In this document: piece after piece, positions 1-8,684 of the stretch
Layout of the letters: each line of letters starts with the position of its first letter
Position numbering within the stretch: the first letter of the stretch is position 1
Assembly (NCBI GenBank): GCA_036984305.1
Contig: BQWY01000001.1
Location: 62,001 to 126,000, forward strand
Origin: Nitrospira sp.
Lineage (GTDB): Bacteria; Nitrospirota; Nitrospiria; Nitrospirales; Nitrospiraceae
Direction: 5' to 3'
DNA length: 64,000 nucleotides
Position numbers and translations under genes: made by a program
Notes under the pieces: generated by a model
Databases searched by the model: none
What the model was told of the DNA's origin: nothing
Seen by the model: only the letters and a program-made list of their open reading frames with translations

Positions 1-294
1 GGTCGTGCCATCCAACGGATCGATGACCCATTGAAATGACGACTCTCCCCGTGCCTCCCGCCCGCCTTCTTCCGCAAGCACGTGATGGTCGGGGAATGTG
101 CTCAAAATGTGGTCGATGATGATCCGCTCGGCCTCGTGGTCGGCATCCGTGACGAGGTTGACGACCGATGTCTTCTGTTCGATGCGAAATCCTTCATGGG
201 CTTTGGCCAGTAGTGCCGCGCCAGCTAGCCGCGCGGCCGACACGGCGGTTTCCATGTGCGGTGAGTAAGGGTCCATTTCCGAAGCGTCGCTCAT
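1..294 (-). CDS. suhB: Inositol-1-monophosphatase family protein, partial (N-terminal part)
   Basis: The first 98 codons of a gene that runs off the left edge. The visible part contains the family's first metal-binding block (LAEEGG) and ends in the second (WVIDPLDGTT), which place Mg2+ for hydrolysis of inositol phosphate and related sugar phosphates. The N-terminus (SAARLAGAALLAKAH, then VTDADHEAER) also fits SuhB/IMPase. The ATG at 294 is the first start in frame. The enzyme is expected in the cytosol. The C-terminal half, which would distinguish SuhB from CysQ or a histidinol-phosphatase-type IMPase, is outside the window. Confidence 0.9.
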   Translation of the reverse strand, partial: MSDASEMDPYSPHMETAVSAARLAGAALLAKAHEGFRIEQKTSVVNLVTDADHEAERIIIDHILSTFPDHHVLAEEGGREARGESSFQWVIDPLDGTT

Positions 295-790
295 GCTGCA
301 CCTGTCGCCGAGAAGGAGTGAGGTCCGATGGTCGTCTCTTGGAGCGCGGGATGTATCCGCGTCGCGAGACCACCCGAAGAACGAGTTGCGCGCATCGTGT
401 CAATACTTTTTTGTTGATTACCTTGCTGAGTGTTGCTATAAGACACGTGACCTTTGAGTGAGACCCTATTAGTGGAAGAACTCAAAGTATACCTTTCAAC
501 CTGCGAACGTCTTCACGAAATCCTACACAAGCGCTTTGCGAACTTCGAGTGTGATCGGCACGGCAGTCGTTCAATCGAACGACGGCGTGTTTGGACACAC
601 AATGATGTCGTTTCACGTCGGCGACTCTCCTTGGTCGGATATGCGATGCGAAAGATGGTGACGGTGGGACCTTGTCATAGCGGGGAGCGCCGCGCCGGCC
701 TTGAGTTGTAGCCGCACGATGCAGCCGGGCATAGCTGCGCGTGGGATCCGTTTCGGACAGACATCCGGTGTGTGAAGGGAGGTGAGTACG
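295..790. other. Intergenic region, no recognised gene
   Basis: About 500 bases between the partial IMPase gene and the lysine-rich micro-ORF. Open frames here have no recognisable protein character and run antisense to each other. No convincing RNA gene is seen. Confidence 0.5.
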
Positions 791-829
791 TTGGCAACGA
801 AGAAAGCGGCGAAGAAGAAAAAGAAGTAA
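791..829 (+). CDS. Possible lysine-rich 12-residue micro-protein
   Basis: A very short frame starting at TTG 791 (or GTG 782), reading MATKKAAKKKKK. It is preceded by a near-perfect ribosome binding site (GGAGGTGA, 778-785) at good spacing from the TTG, and a strong intrinsic terminator follows 19 bases after the stop. SD, start, stop and terminator together suggest a real transcript. The composition resembles the basic tails of histone-like or AlgP-like proteins, so nucleic-acid binding is possible but is inference only. Alternatively this is the tail or leader of an sRNA. Confidence 0.4.
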   Translation: MATKKAAKKKKK

Positions 830-847
830 GACTCCCGCCTCGTTCCA

Positions 848-889
848 CACGCCGGACGTGAGGCCACTCGCGTCCGGCGTGCTTTTTTT
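848..889 (+). terminator. Rho-independent terminator
   Basis: An 11-bp perfect stem (CACGCCGGACG at 848-858 with CGTCCGGCGTG at 871-881), a 12-nt loop, then C and seven T residues. It lies just downstream of the lysine-rich micro-ORF on the same strand, so it probably ends that transcript. Confidence 0.85.
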
Positions 890-966
890 GTGCTCGGGCA
901 GCCATCGATGGCGCAGGACGACGGAGGACAAAGTCCCATTGGTCGTCTGGCAGTGGGGAACCGGAA

Positions 967-1902
967 TTAGGCCGCGGACGCGACGGAAGCCGCCGCATGG
1001 AATGGCTGGTGAGGAGCCGGGGATAGCTCGTGTGGCACAGAGTGATCGTCGAGGCTGAGCATCACCCAGCACTCAGGACGGCGCAGAATCTCCGTCACGA
1101 GCTTCGTGTGGAGAGCATGTCCGGAGCGGTCGGCCTTGACGTGACCGATAAACGGCATGCCCATCAGCGCCAAATCGCCGATCAGGTCGAGGATCTTGTG
1201 GCGGACGAACTCGTTCTGGAACCGAAGTCCGGTTTCGTTGACGACGCCAGTTTCGGACAGGACAACGGTATTGTCGAGCGAACCGCCCTTGCCGAGGCCT
1301 CTCGACCATAGGGCTTCCACCTCGCGCAGGAAACCGAATGTCCGAGCATCGGCAATTTCTCGCTCAAACGACAGGGGCGAATACTCGAAATCCATCGACT
1401 GCTGACCGATGAGCGGGTGATTGTAGGCGATGGTATAGGTCACACGGGGCGTCGGTGACGGTTCGATGATGACGCGGCGCACTCCGTCGGTGACTTCGAT
1501 GGGTTGGGTAACCTTCAAAAAGCGCTGTGCGCGCTTTTGCGGCACCACACCGGCAGCCCGAATCAAGCGGACAAACGGGCCTGAACTTCCGTCCAACACC
1601 GGAACTTCACCGGCGTCAATTTCGATCATGACATTGTCGACGCCGAGCCCGGATAAGGCGGCTAAGACGTGCTCAATGGTCTTGATTTGGGCACCCTGAC
1701 TCGAGATCGCCGTACATAACTCCGTCGAGACTAGGTTACGGATACTTGCGCCGAGCCGAACGGATGCTGCCCCAGACTTACGGACGAAGACTACTCCGGT
1801 GTCGGGTGCCGCCGGGGACAGGGTCATCGTGACGGGTTGACCTGAGTGGAGGCCGACTCCGGAACATGAAATAGGGGACGCTATCGTGTGTTGGTATCGC
1901 AT
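967..1902 (-). CDS. lpxC: UDP-3-O-acyl-N-acetylglucosamine deacetylase
   Basis: Zinc-dependent deacetylase that commits UDP-acyl-GlcNAc to lipid A synthesis in the cytosol. At 311 residues it has the normal family length. Family blocks are all present: SGVGLHSG near residue 14, TIEHVLAAL with zinc ligand His78, VPVLDGSS near 101, HKILDLIGDLAL with ligands His235 and Asp239, and GHALHTKLV with catalytic His262. It starts at the ATG closest to the conserved N-terminal block. It shows the organism makes lipid A, as expected for a diderm. The 280-base gap to the upstream response regulator holds no other gene. Confidence 0.97.
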   Translation of the reverse strand: MRYQHTIASPISCSGVGLHSGQPVTMTLSPAAPDTGVVFVRKSGAASVRLGASIRNLVSTELCTAISSQGAQIKTIEHVLAALSGLGVDNVMIEIDAGEVPVLDGSSGPFVRLIRAAGVVPQKRAQRFLKVTQPIEVTDGVRRVIIEPSPTPRVTYTIAYNHPLIGQQSMDFEYSPLSFEREIADARTFGFLREVEALWSRGLGKGGSLDNTVVLSETGVVNETGLRFQNEFVRHKILDLIGDLALMGMPFIGHVKADRSGHALHTKLVTEILRRPECWVMLSLDDHSVPHELSPAPHQPFHAAASVASAA

Positions 1903-2186
1903 GAGTAGACTGTGTAGGCTTATACAACTAGCGTGCCAATGGTGGGCACATGACGTTATGAACTATAAGGTATTGATATGTCAATAGAAAAATTCTGCAT
2001 GCCGCTAAAATCTGACATGTGGCAAAAAACAAACAACTGTGTTTTTTTCACGGGCGAGGGCCTTCACTCCAGAACGAGCCAACCAGCGAAGGCTTCGGCA
2101 CGCAGGCCGAATGCGTTCTCGGCCGGCCGCTCATGGTGCCTGCTAGGCGGGAGCAGTCCGTCGGCCCTCCCCTGCGTCCCGAGCCG

Positions 2187-2858
2187 TTATGGTCGTGGTT
2201 CAAGTTCGATCAAACCTTTGCGGATGGCGAGGATAGCCGCCTGCGTCCGGTCGTAGACCTGAAGCTTGTGGAAGATATTGCGTACGTGGTTCTTAACGGT
2301 CTTCTCGCTCAAATCCAACGCGTTGGCGATTTCCTTGTTCGTCTTCCCGTCTGCCACCAGACGGAGTACGGTGATCTCCCGCTCCGTGAGGTCGTGCTCC
2401 ACCCAGGCCGGCTTTTTGCCTTTCTTTTGAGCCATCAATGAAAATTCCGCCAGGATCTTGCTGGCGACCGAGGGATGAATGAGTGATTCTCCCCGATAAA
2501 TGGCTCGGATTGCGGCGACGATCTGGGACGATTCCGAGTCCTTGAGGAGGTACCCGGTGGCTCCGGCCCGAACCAAATCAAAAATGTATTGTTGTTCCTC
2601 GTACATGGTGAGGGCGACAATTCCGATATGTGGAAACTCGCGTTTGATCTGCCGAGTGGCCTCCACGCCGCCCATCCGAGGCATGCTGACGTCCATCAGG
2701 ATGACGTCCGGGAGAAGGGTGCGGGTTTTTTCCACCGCCTCCTGCCCGTCCTGCGCTTCACCGACGACGTTAATGTCATCTTTGGTCTTCAAGATCGCGG
2801 CCAATCCCTCACGGACCACTCGGTGATCGTCTGCGATCAGCACCTTAATTTTTTCCAT
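2187..2858 (-). CDS. NarL/FixJ-type response regulator
   Basis: A receiver domain (residues 1-120) joined to a LuxR-type helix-turn-helix (about 155-215). The acidic pocket is Asp10-Asp11, the phosphoacceptor is Asp56 (VILMDVSMP), and the HTH block reads LTEREITVLRLVADG followed by KEIANALDLSEKTVKNH. I chose the ATG at 2858, directly before the EKIKVLIADDH strand. A longer in-frame extension would lie wholly inside the kinase gene. The start overlaps the end of the upstream kinase gene by 14 bases, so the two are translationally coupled partners. Its target genes are unknown. Confidence 0.93.
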   Translation of the reverse strand: MEKIKVLIADDHRVVREGLAAILKTKDDINVVGEAQDGQEAVEKTRTLLPDVILMDVSMPRMGGVEATRQIKREFPHIGIVALTMYEEQQYIFDLVRAGATGYLLKDSESSQIVAAIRAIYRGESLIHPSVASKILAEFSLMAQKKGKKPAWVEHDLTEREITVLRLVADGKTNKEIANALDLSEKTVKNHVRNIFHKLQVYDRTQAAILAIRKGLIELEPRP

Positions 2859-4023
2859 TGCGCGCCGCCTCCTTCGGATCCATCGGCACATCGATGACGA
2901 TCCGAGTGCCCTGGCCTTTCTTGGATGAAATGCTCGCCTCGCCGCCGACCAGGCGAGCGCGCTCGAGGATACCACGAAGGCCGAAATGATCCCACTTCTC
3001 CGGATCGCGGGACACGGCTTCGACGTCGAAGCCGACGCCGTCGTCTTCGATGGTCACGGCCAAGCGGTCGTTGGTGATGACGAGATGGACGCAGGCCCGA
3101 CTGGCTTTCGCGTGTTTCTCGACGTTGCTGAGGGCTTCCTGGACGATACGAAAGAGAAAGATCTTGGTCCGTGGGTAGAGGTAGTGTTCATCTCCCGCGA
3201 CGCTGAACTCCGTCTTGATGTGGGTCTGCGTTTCGTAGGACTTCAGGTAGTTGGTCAGGCCGGGCACGAGCTCCATCTTGTCGTACTGTAACGGGCGCAA
3301 GTTGAAGATCACCTGACGCGCTTCCTGAATCGCGAGCTTCAATTGCGTCTTGGTCTCCTGCAGCGTGTGCCGGCAAGCGAGCGGATCTTTTCTCGCCAGT
3401 TCCTGGCACAGCTCTAACTTGAAATTCACACCGGCCAAACTCTGTACCAACCCATCGTGAATTTCACAGGCGATGCGGGTGCGTTCCTCGCTGACGGCCG
3501 TGGTCGCTTCCTTGACGTAGAGTTGATAAAGCGATTGGTACTTGGCGAGCGTCTTTTCAATTTCCGCGGTGGCGCGCACGCGGGCCTCGATCAATTCCCA
3601 CATAAATCTGGCGCTGGCCCCCCCGATGATCGCCACACCGGTGCGGTGAAATTTTCTGAGTGTGCGTCCTACCTGCGCATCACCGGACACGTCGATGATG
3701 AGATTGAGCCGCTCCATGGACAGCAGTTGATGGTAATTTCGCGTGACAGGGATTCGCAGCCGTCTCGCGAGTGACAAACCGGGTGCCTCCGAGTTGATCT
3801 CGGCGATGCCGACGATACGCACCAGCGGGTCCGGGGCCAAGATCTCCATCAACGCGGTGCCTCCGCGACCGGCCCCGATCATCGCCACACGGGTCGTGGA
3901 ACTCGCGCGGCGGGTCGACCGCTTTCGTCCCTTACTGCCGAGCGGGCGTTTGCCGCTGGTCCGGCGCCGCTTCGTCGTGCGTCGGCCGGTCCCGATCGGT
4001 GCCGAGGGATGGGTTCGAGGCAT
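2845..4023 (-). CDS. Cytoplasmic sensor histidine kinase with N-terminal NAD-type Rossmann domain
   Basis: A NarX/DegS-type kinase (HisKA_3 plus HATPase_c) without any membrane segment. After a basic N-terminal tail, residues about 45-150 look like a dinucleotide-binding Rossmann fold: RVAMIGAGRGGTAL, then the acidic end of beta-2 in VGIAEINSEAP. A linker helix leads to the phosphoacceptor histidine in ACEIHDGLVQSL (about residue 189). The ATPase part has ALSNVEKHA (N box), EDDGVGFD (G1) and FGLRGILERA (G2). It may sense NAD(P)H or another soluble ligand, which is inference. A GTG at 4029 is an alternative start. It is coupled to the NarL-type regulator downstream. Confidence 0.9.
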   Translation of the reverse strand: MPRTHPSAPIGTGRRTTKRRRTSGKRPLGSKGRKRSTRRASSTTRVAMIGAGRGGTALMEILAPDPLVRIVGIAEINSEAPGLSLARRLRIPVTRNYHQLLSMERLNLIIDVSGDAQVGRTLRKFHRTGVAIIGGASARFMWELIEARVRATAEIEKTLAKYQSLYQLYVKEATTAVSEERTRIACEIHDGLVQSLAGVNFKLELCQELARKDPLACRHTLQETKTQLKLAIQEARQVIFNLRPLQYDKMELVPGLTNYLKSYETQTHIKTEFSVAGDEHYLYPRTKIFLFRIVQEALSNVEKHAKASRACVHLVITNDRLAVTIEDDGVGFDVEAVSRDPEKWDHFGLRGILERARLVGGEASISSKKGQGTRIVIDVPMDPKEAARNGKN

Positions 4024-4180
4024 AGGCACTTACTTTACCGTATTCCGGATACGGCCGCCTACCCCACGGTCATCCGGCTTCCAAAGTGAGTTAGGAGGAC
4101 TCGGCGGTGCGAGGTGGGGTATCCCGAAGTGCCACGGAATCCGGTGGATAGCCAAGGAAGCGAGGAGTCGGGGAAGTGTT

Positions 4181-4645
<465 letters not shown>

Positions 4646-4679
4646 AACACGGGTCTCGCGACGGGTGAGAAGCGGCGGT

Positions 4680-5942
4680 TTAGTACTGCGCGAACAATGG
4701 GAAGCGATCGCACAGGGCTTTGGCCTCGGCACGGACAGCGTCCTGTACCCCGGCATCCTGCGGCGCACGCAACACGCGATCAATCATGTCGACGATCTGC
4801 TTCATCTCCGCTTCGCGCATCCCGCGCGTGGAGACAATCGGGGAGCCGATACGGATCCCGCTCGCGATGGCGGGCGGCTTTTCATCATACGGGACGGCGT
4901 TCTTGTTCACGATAATGCCGGCCGCATCCAACGCGGCATCGGCTTCCTTTCCGGTAATGCTCTTATTGGAGAGGTTCACGAGCATCAGGTGATTGTCGGT
5001 GCCGCCGGACACCACCTTATAGCCCCTGGCCAGTAACCCATCCGCGAGGGCCTTCGCGTTCGCGACAACCTGTTGCTGGTAGCGTTTGAAGGAGGGTGAA
5101 AGCGCTTCCTTGAGCGCCACGGCCTTCGCCGCAACGACATGCATAAGCGGACCGCCCTGGAGGCCCGGAAACATGATCTTGTCCACGGCCTTCGCAAACT
5201 CAGCCCGGCACATGATCATGCCGGCCCGCGGGCCGCGGAGCGTCTTGTGAGTCGTGGTGGTCACGAAATCGGCATAAGGCACAGGGTTCGGATGCAACCC
5301 TGCCGCGATCAAGCCGGCGATATGGGCGATGTCCACCATTAAATAGGCCCCGACGGATTTGGCAATCTGCTGAAAGCGAGCAAAGTCAAAAATTCTGGAG
5401 TACGCGCTGGCTCCCACGACGAGCATCTTGGGCCGGCACTCCTCGGCCCGCTTCTGGATAGCATCGTAATCGAGCTGTTCGGTCGTCCGGTCGACCCCGT
5501 ATGAGAAGGCCTGAAAGAGCATGCCCGAGAAATTGACCTTACTGCCATGGGTCAAGTGTCCCCCTTGCGCGAGATCCATACCAAGAATCGGGTCGCCGGT
5601 TTTGAGCACCGCGAGGTAGGCGGCCATATTGGCCTGCGAGCCTGAGTGGGGCTGCACGTTGACATGCTCGGCGCCGAAAATCTGTTTAGCGCGCTCGATG
5701 GCGAGCGTTTCGACGGTATCCACGTGCTGGCAGCCGCCGTAATACCGCTTGCCGGGATAGCCTTCGGCATACTTGTTGGTCATGATCGACCCCTGAGCCG
5801 CCAAGACCGCCGAACTCGCGAAGTTTTCCGAGGCAATGAGGAGCAGCTTTTCTTGTTGCCGCTGCGCCTCCGCCATGAGGGCGTTGTAAGTGTCGAGGTC
5901 GGTGGACTTGAGTGCGTCGAGAGAGCCGATCACGTCGCTCAT
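4680..5942 (-). CDS. glyA: Serine hydroxymethyltransferase
   Basis: PLP enzyme that interconverts serine and glycine and charges tetrahydrofolate with a one-carbon unit. The 420 residues match the usual length. Seen: [18 protein letters not shown] near the N-terminus, the [14 protein letters not shown] substrate loop, and the PLP-lysine motif [14 protein letters not shown]. The ATG at 5942 has a GAGG ribosome site just upstream. The open frame continues upstream through the rplI region, but that part is only a shadow of rplI. Probable operon order is rplI, glyA, nrdR. Confidence 0.97.
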   Translation of the reverse strand: MSDVIGSLDALKSTDLDTYNALMAEAQRQQEKLLLIASENFASSAVLAAQGSIMTNKYAEGYPGKRYYGGCQHVDTVETLAIERAKQIFGAEHVNVQPHSGSQANMAAYLAVLKTGDPILGMDLAQGGHLTHGSKVNFSGMLFQAFSYGVDRTTEQLDYDAIQKRAEECRPKMLVVGASAYSRIFDFARFQQIAKSVGAYLMVDIAHIAGLIAAGLHPNPVPYADFVTTTTHKTLRGPRAGMIMCRAEFAKAVDKIMFPGLQGGPLMHVVAAKAVALKEALSPSFKRYQQQVVANAKALADGLLARGYKVVSGGTDNHLMLVNLSNKSITGKEADAALDAAGIIVNKNAVPYDEKPPAIASGIRIGSPIVSTRGMREAEMKQIVDMIDRVLRAPQDAGVQDAVRAEAKALCDRFPLFAQY

Positions 5943-6019
5943 GGAGGTCCTCTGTCGTAGCCAGGCGGCTTGCCCCATTCGTGTCAATAGGCAAGCCGTC
6001 TCGTTGTGTGGGAGGGCGG

Positions 6020-6496
6020 TTAGCTTGCGGCCGGTGTTTCGGCCTCTGCCTCTTGCTGTTTGACCACGTGAATGGCCACGGTCGCCGACACCTCTCGCGG
6101 CAGTTTCACCGCGACCGTGTGGGTTCCCAGGTCCTTGATCGGGTGCGCGAGCTGGATCTTCCGGCGGTCGACCGTAAAGCCCTTGGCGGCCAAGCCTTCG
6201 GCAATATCCTTGCTGGTGACCGACCCGAACAACTTGTCGTCCTTGCCGACTTGCATCGGGATCGTCAGGCTTACGGTCGAGATTTGTTTGGCGTGCGCCT
6301 CGATCTCCTGCTTTTCCTTCTGTGCTTTCTCGGCGGCCACCCGCTTGGCATGCTCGAATTCCTTGATGCTGCGGATGTTGGCCTCGACGGCCTTCTTCCG
6401 AGGCAACAGATAATTGCGGGCATATCCCGGGCGGACATCGAGTACGTCCCCGAGATTGCCCACCCCATCGATCGTTTCTTGGAGAATGACCTTCAT
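6020..6496 (-). CDS. rplI: 50S ribosomal protein L9
   Basis: L9 binds 23S rRNA at the base of the L1 stalk. The 158 residues show the diagnostic N-terminal domain ([13 protein letters not shown], then [16 protein letters not shown]), the long connecting helix rich in Ala, Glu and Lys, and the C-terminal domain ([16 protein letters not shown]). The ATG at 6496 is chosen because GAAGGGG lies at good distance; a GTG two codons earlier is possible. A 77-base gap separates it from glyA. No rpsF, rpsR or dnaB neighbour is seen upstream; the next gene there runs the other way. Confidence 0.97.
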   Translation of the reverse strand: MKVILQETIDGVGNLGDVLDVRPGYARNYLLPRKKAVEANIRSIKEFEHAKRVAAEKAQKEKQEIEAHAKQISTVSLTIPMQVGKDDKLFGSVTSKDIAEGLAAKGFTVDRRKIQLAHPIKDLGTHTVAVKLPREVSATVAIHVVKQQEAEAETPAAS

Positions 6497-6740
6497 AGAC
6501 ACACCCCTTCACCTAAAAAAGAAACCCCAAGATACCGGCGAAAGGCTCCAAAAGTCAACGAATTCGGCTGCCGCCTCCCTTGCCTCCGTGTGCGAGCCTC
6601 TGAGCGGCACTAAATAGAGCACTCTGCAGTCGATCCTCTTTTGAAGTCGGCCGAGTCCACGAGGTCCGCGACGGCAGCAGTAGACGGGCCGCTTCCGGAT
6701 TCAGTATCTTGCTTCGGTTCGATTCCTGACGAGTCGCTTC

Positions 6741-8228
6741 ATGTCAATACTCACCGCTATAGAAACGCTGGCCCGGCGGCTTCGTGTGGAGCGGGATTCG
6801 GCGCCGGGCCGAGGATTGGACGCTCCCATGGAGGTACAGTCCCTCACCCTGCGTGCCGCGATCGGGACCCTCCATATGTATGACTGTGTTGCGCCGACGG
6901 ATCGGCTTGCGTTGGAAGACACGCCGATCACGATCGTCCCGGGGGATGCAGGCGAACCGACTGAGGGAGTGGTTCTTCGGCAGCGGGGAACAACCCTGTG
7001 GCTCCAGGTGGTGGAGAGTGTCGGGCACACGCAAGCGACGGCGACCGTGGTGCCGGATGCGACCGCCTTTTTGGATGCCGTCGCCCGTCGCCTGACTGAC
7101 ATTGCCACCAAGCCCCATGTCTATACGCTTGGACCGGCCGAGCGATTGGCCGGATTTCTGGACGCCGACCTCGACCGTATCCGGCAGGTCTCCGCCGGGA
7201 CACCATCGGCTGTCGTGACCTCGATCTGGAGCGACGTCCTTGCCGAGCGCCGCACCCGCTTGGCTGCGCTTCTCCTCGAGCTCGTGCGCAGCAACAAGAA
7301 AGTGCTCTTGATCGGGCCGGATCAACACACCGTCGACGACGTGCTCGGTGCGGTCGCCCGCAATCTCAAGGCGTCGGGGTTGCCGTACAAGAGCCACGTG
7401 ACCCGCTACGAGCTGGCGCTTGCAAAAGAAGTGCAGAGTATTCCATTGGGCGAGTTAGGGTTCGAGGCGCAGATGCATTCCTTCTTCGCCAAGTCCCGCT
7501 CGGACAAGGCGGCCCTCCGCTCAAAGTACGAACGGTTCCGCGAGCTGACGCCGATTCTCGCCTACAAGGCGCAGAAACAGCAGGAACTGGATGAAGTGCG
7601 GTTGCTCGAATGGAGGCTCATGACCCAGCTGACCGAACATCGCACGAAAATCGCCGAAATTGACCTCACTGTGGCAAGCTACGAAGCCTTGCCGATTTGG
7701 AAGCGCGTCACCATGCAAGCGGTGGGAAAGAACGTGGCGACGCTCGGAGAGTATCGCGCGATTCACGAACAACACGTGGCCGCGTTGACCAAAGAAGTGG
7801 ATATTGCCAAGGCTCGAATTGCCGAATTGAGTCCCGAGGCGGCAGTCCCGCTCAGCATGCGACCAGAATACGACGAACTGAAAGAAGAAGTCATCCGGCT
7901 GGGTGGAACGAAAAAAATCCGGGAACTGTTGGCGGCGGAAGAAGGCACCAACCGGCAGGCCTTTATCCAGAATCGTCGTGTCGTCGCCACCACCGCGGCG
8001 CGTGCGGTCACCGACCCGCTGTTCGGCAAAGTCAGATTCGACGTGTTGGTCGTGGACGAGGCGCCATGGGTTCCGGCTGCGTTCGTCCTTGGCGTCGCGG
8101 CGTTGGTGCGAGAGCGAATCGTCCTGAGCGGGAATCCGGCCGACTTTTCACTGAGCCATGCCTGGGAGACGGGCGGCACGGAACGGGTGTGGCGGTCGAT
8201 GAAGGCGCAGTCAGAGACGGTGGCGTGA
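6741..8228 (+). CDS. Degenerate superfamily 1 (Upf1/AAA_11-like) helicase-related protein
   Basis: A 495-residue protein that I recognise only distantly. It has features of the first RecA domain of Upf1-type helicases: a motif Ia-like stretch (KKVLLIGPDQHTVDDVL), a motif II-like stretch (DVLVVDEAPWV, where real helicases have DEAS/DEAQ), and a motif III-like stretch (RIVLSGNPADFSLS). A long coiled-coil insertion lies between, about residues 250-400. The Walker A glycine/lysine loop expected before motif Ia is missing, and so is the whole second RecA domain, so it is unlikely to be an active helicase. No good ribosome site precedes the ATG. It may be a conserved lineage-specific protein; no function is assigned. 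Confidence 0.7.
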   Translation: MSILTAIETLARRLRVERDSAPGRGLDAPMEVQSLTLRAAIGTLHMYDCVAPTDRLALEDTPITIVPGDAGEPTEGVVLRQRGTTLWLQVVESVGHTQATATVVPDATAFLDAVARRLTDIATKPHVYTLGPAERLAGFLDADLDRIRQVSAGTPSAVVTSIWSDVLAERRTRLAALLLELVRSNKKVLLIGPDQHTVDDVLGAVARNLKASGLPYKSHVTRYELALAKEVQSIPLGELGFEAQMHSFFAKSRSDKAALRSKYERFRELTPILAYKAQKQQELDEVRLLEWRLMTQLTEHRTKIAEIDLTVASYEALPIWKRVTMQAVGKNVATLGEYRAIHEQHVAALTKEVDIAKARIAELSPEAAVPLSMRPEYDELKEEVIRLGGTKKIRELLAAEEGTNRQAFIQNRRVVATTAARAVTDPLFGKVRFDVLVVDEAPWVPAAFVLGVAALVRERIVLSGNPADFSLSHAWETGGTERVWRSMKAQSETVA

Positions 8229-8441
8229 CGGCCGAGCCGATGCACTCAGCAGCGCTTACCTTGACGGCACCGCAATCCTTTCGCCATAATCGATCCCGCT
8301 CTCTCCCTGCGGGCTTGCCTTGCAGGGCGCAGTGAGCAAAAAAGTGAGGCGTGGTGATTCTGGGGAACGGCTCAAAATGGGTTCTACCGAGGCTGTAACG
8401 AGAGAGGATCCGAGGCGTAGTTGATGCGTTTTGTGTGCTGA
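8229..8441. other. Intergenic region before the inverted-repeat element
   Basis: About 210 bases between the helicase-like gene and the inverted-repeat element. No gene is seen. It holds an imperfect hairpin around CCTGCGGG-CTTGCC-TTGCAGGG near 8307-8328. Confidence 0.4.
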
Positions 8442-8563
8442 AGGATGTTCAAAAAGGCCGTTCAGCAAGGCCGCAGGGAGCTCGCGAGGGGGACGTACAC
8501 GGCAGCTACGTCGCAGTGAAGCGGGCGACCGAGAACGAAGCTGGCGGGCTTTTTCAACATCCT
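8442..8563. repeat. Inverted-repeat (MITE/REP-like) intergenic element
   Basis: A 122-bp element bounded by 18-bp imperfect inverted repeats: AGGATGTTCAAAAAGGCC at the left and, read on the other strand, AGGATGTTGAAAAAGCCC at the right (16 of 18 match). It ends four bases before the tRNA-Leu gene. I associate elements with these ends with Nitrospira intergenic regions, but have not verified copy number. It could fold into one long hairpin. Confidence 0.7.
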
Positions 8564-8567
8564 ACGT

Positions 8568-8654
8568 GCCGAAGTGGCGGAACTGGCAGACGCACTAGAT
8601 TCAGGGTCTAGCGCCCTCCGGGGTGTCCGGGTTCAAATCCCGGCTTCGGCACCA
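8568..8654 (+). tRNA. tRNA-Leu (anticodon CAG)
   Basis: A complete cloverleaf of the class II type: acceptor GCCGAAG pairs with CTTCGGC, the anticodon stem CTAGA/TCTAG holds a seven-base loop TTCAGGG with anticodon CAG, a long variable arm follows, and the T arm is GGGTTCAAATCCC. CCA is encoded (8652-8654). It reads CUG leucine codons. Its 3' end is the attachment site of the genomic island downstream. Confidence 0.97.
8636..8654 (+). other. attL: tRNA-Leu 3'-end direct repeat
   Basis: AATCCCGGCTTCGGCACCA, the last 19 bases of the tRNA including CCA. An identical 19-bp copy lies at 42990-43008, and its first 13 bases recur at 28988-29000. The phage-type integrase gene begins to be encoded only 31 bases downstream, so this is the left attachment site. 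Confidence 0.9.
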
Positions 8655-8684
8655 ACTGCTTGATTAGCCTAAGATTGCAATCAC

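Noticed and set aside
482-1072. 196-codon minus-strand frame downstream of lpxC
   Set aside because: Arg/Ser/Pro-rich composition, overlaps the lpxC 3' end and the terminator; looks like a high-GC chance frame.
4680-6512. A fused 610-residue protein covering glyA and the rplI region
   Set aside because: The extra N-terminal part is a shadow of rplI in another frame; glyA has its own start and ribosome site at 5942.
5912-6613. 233-codon plus-strand frame
   Set aside because: Antisense to rplI and the glyA start; no family character.
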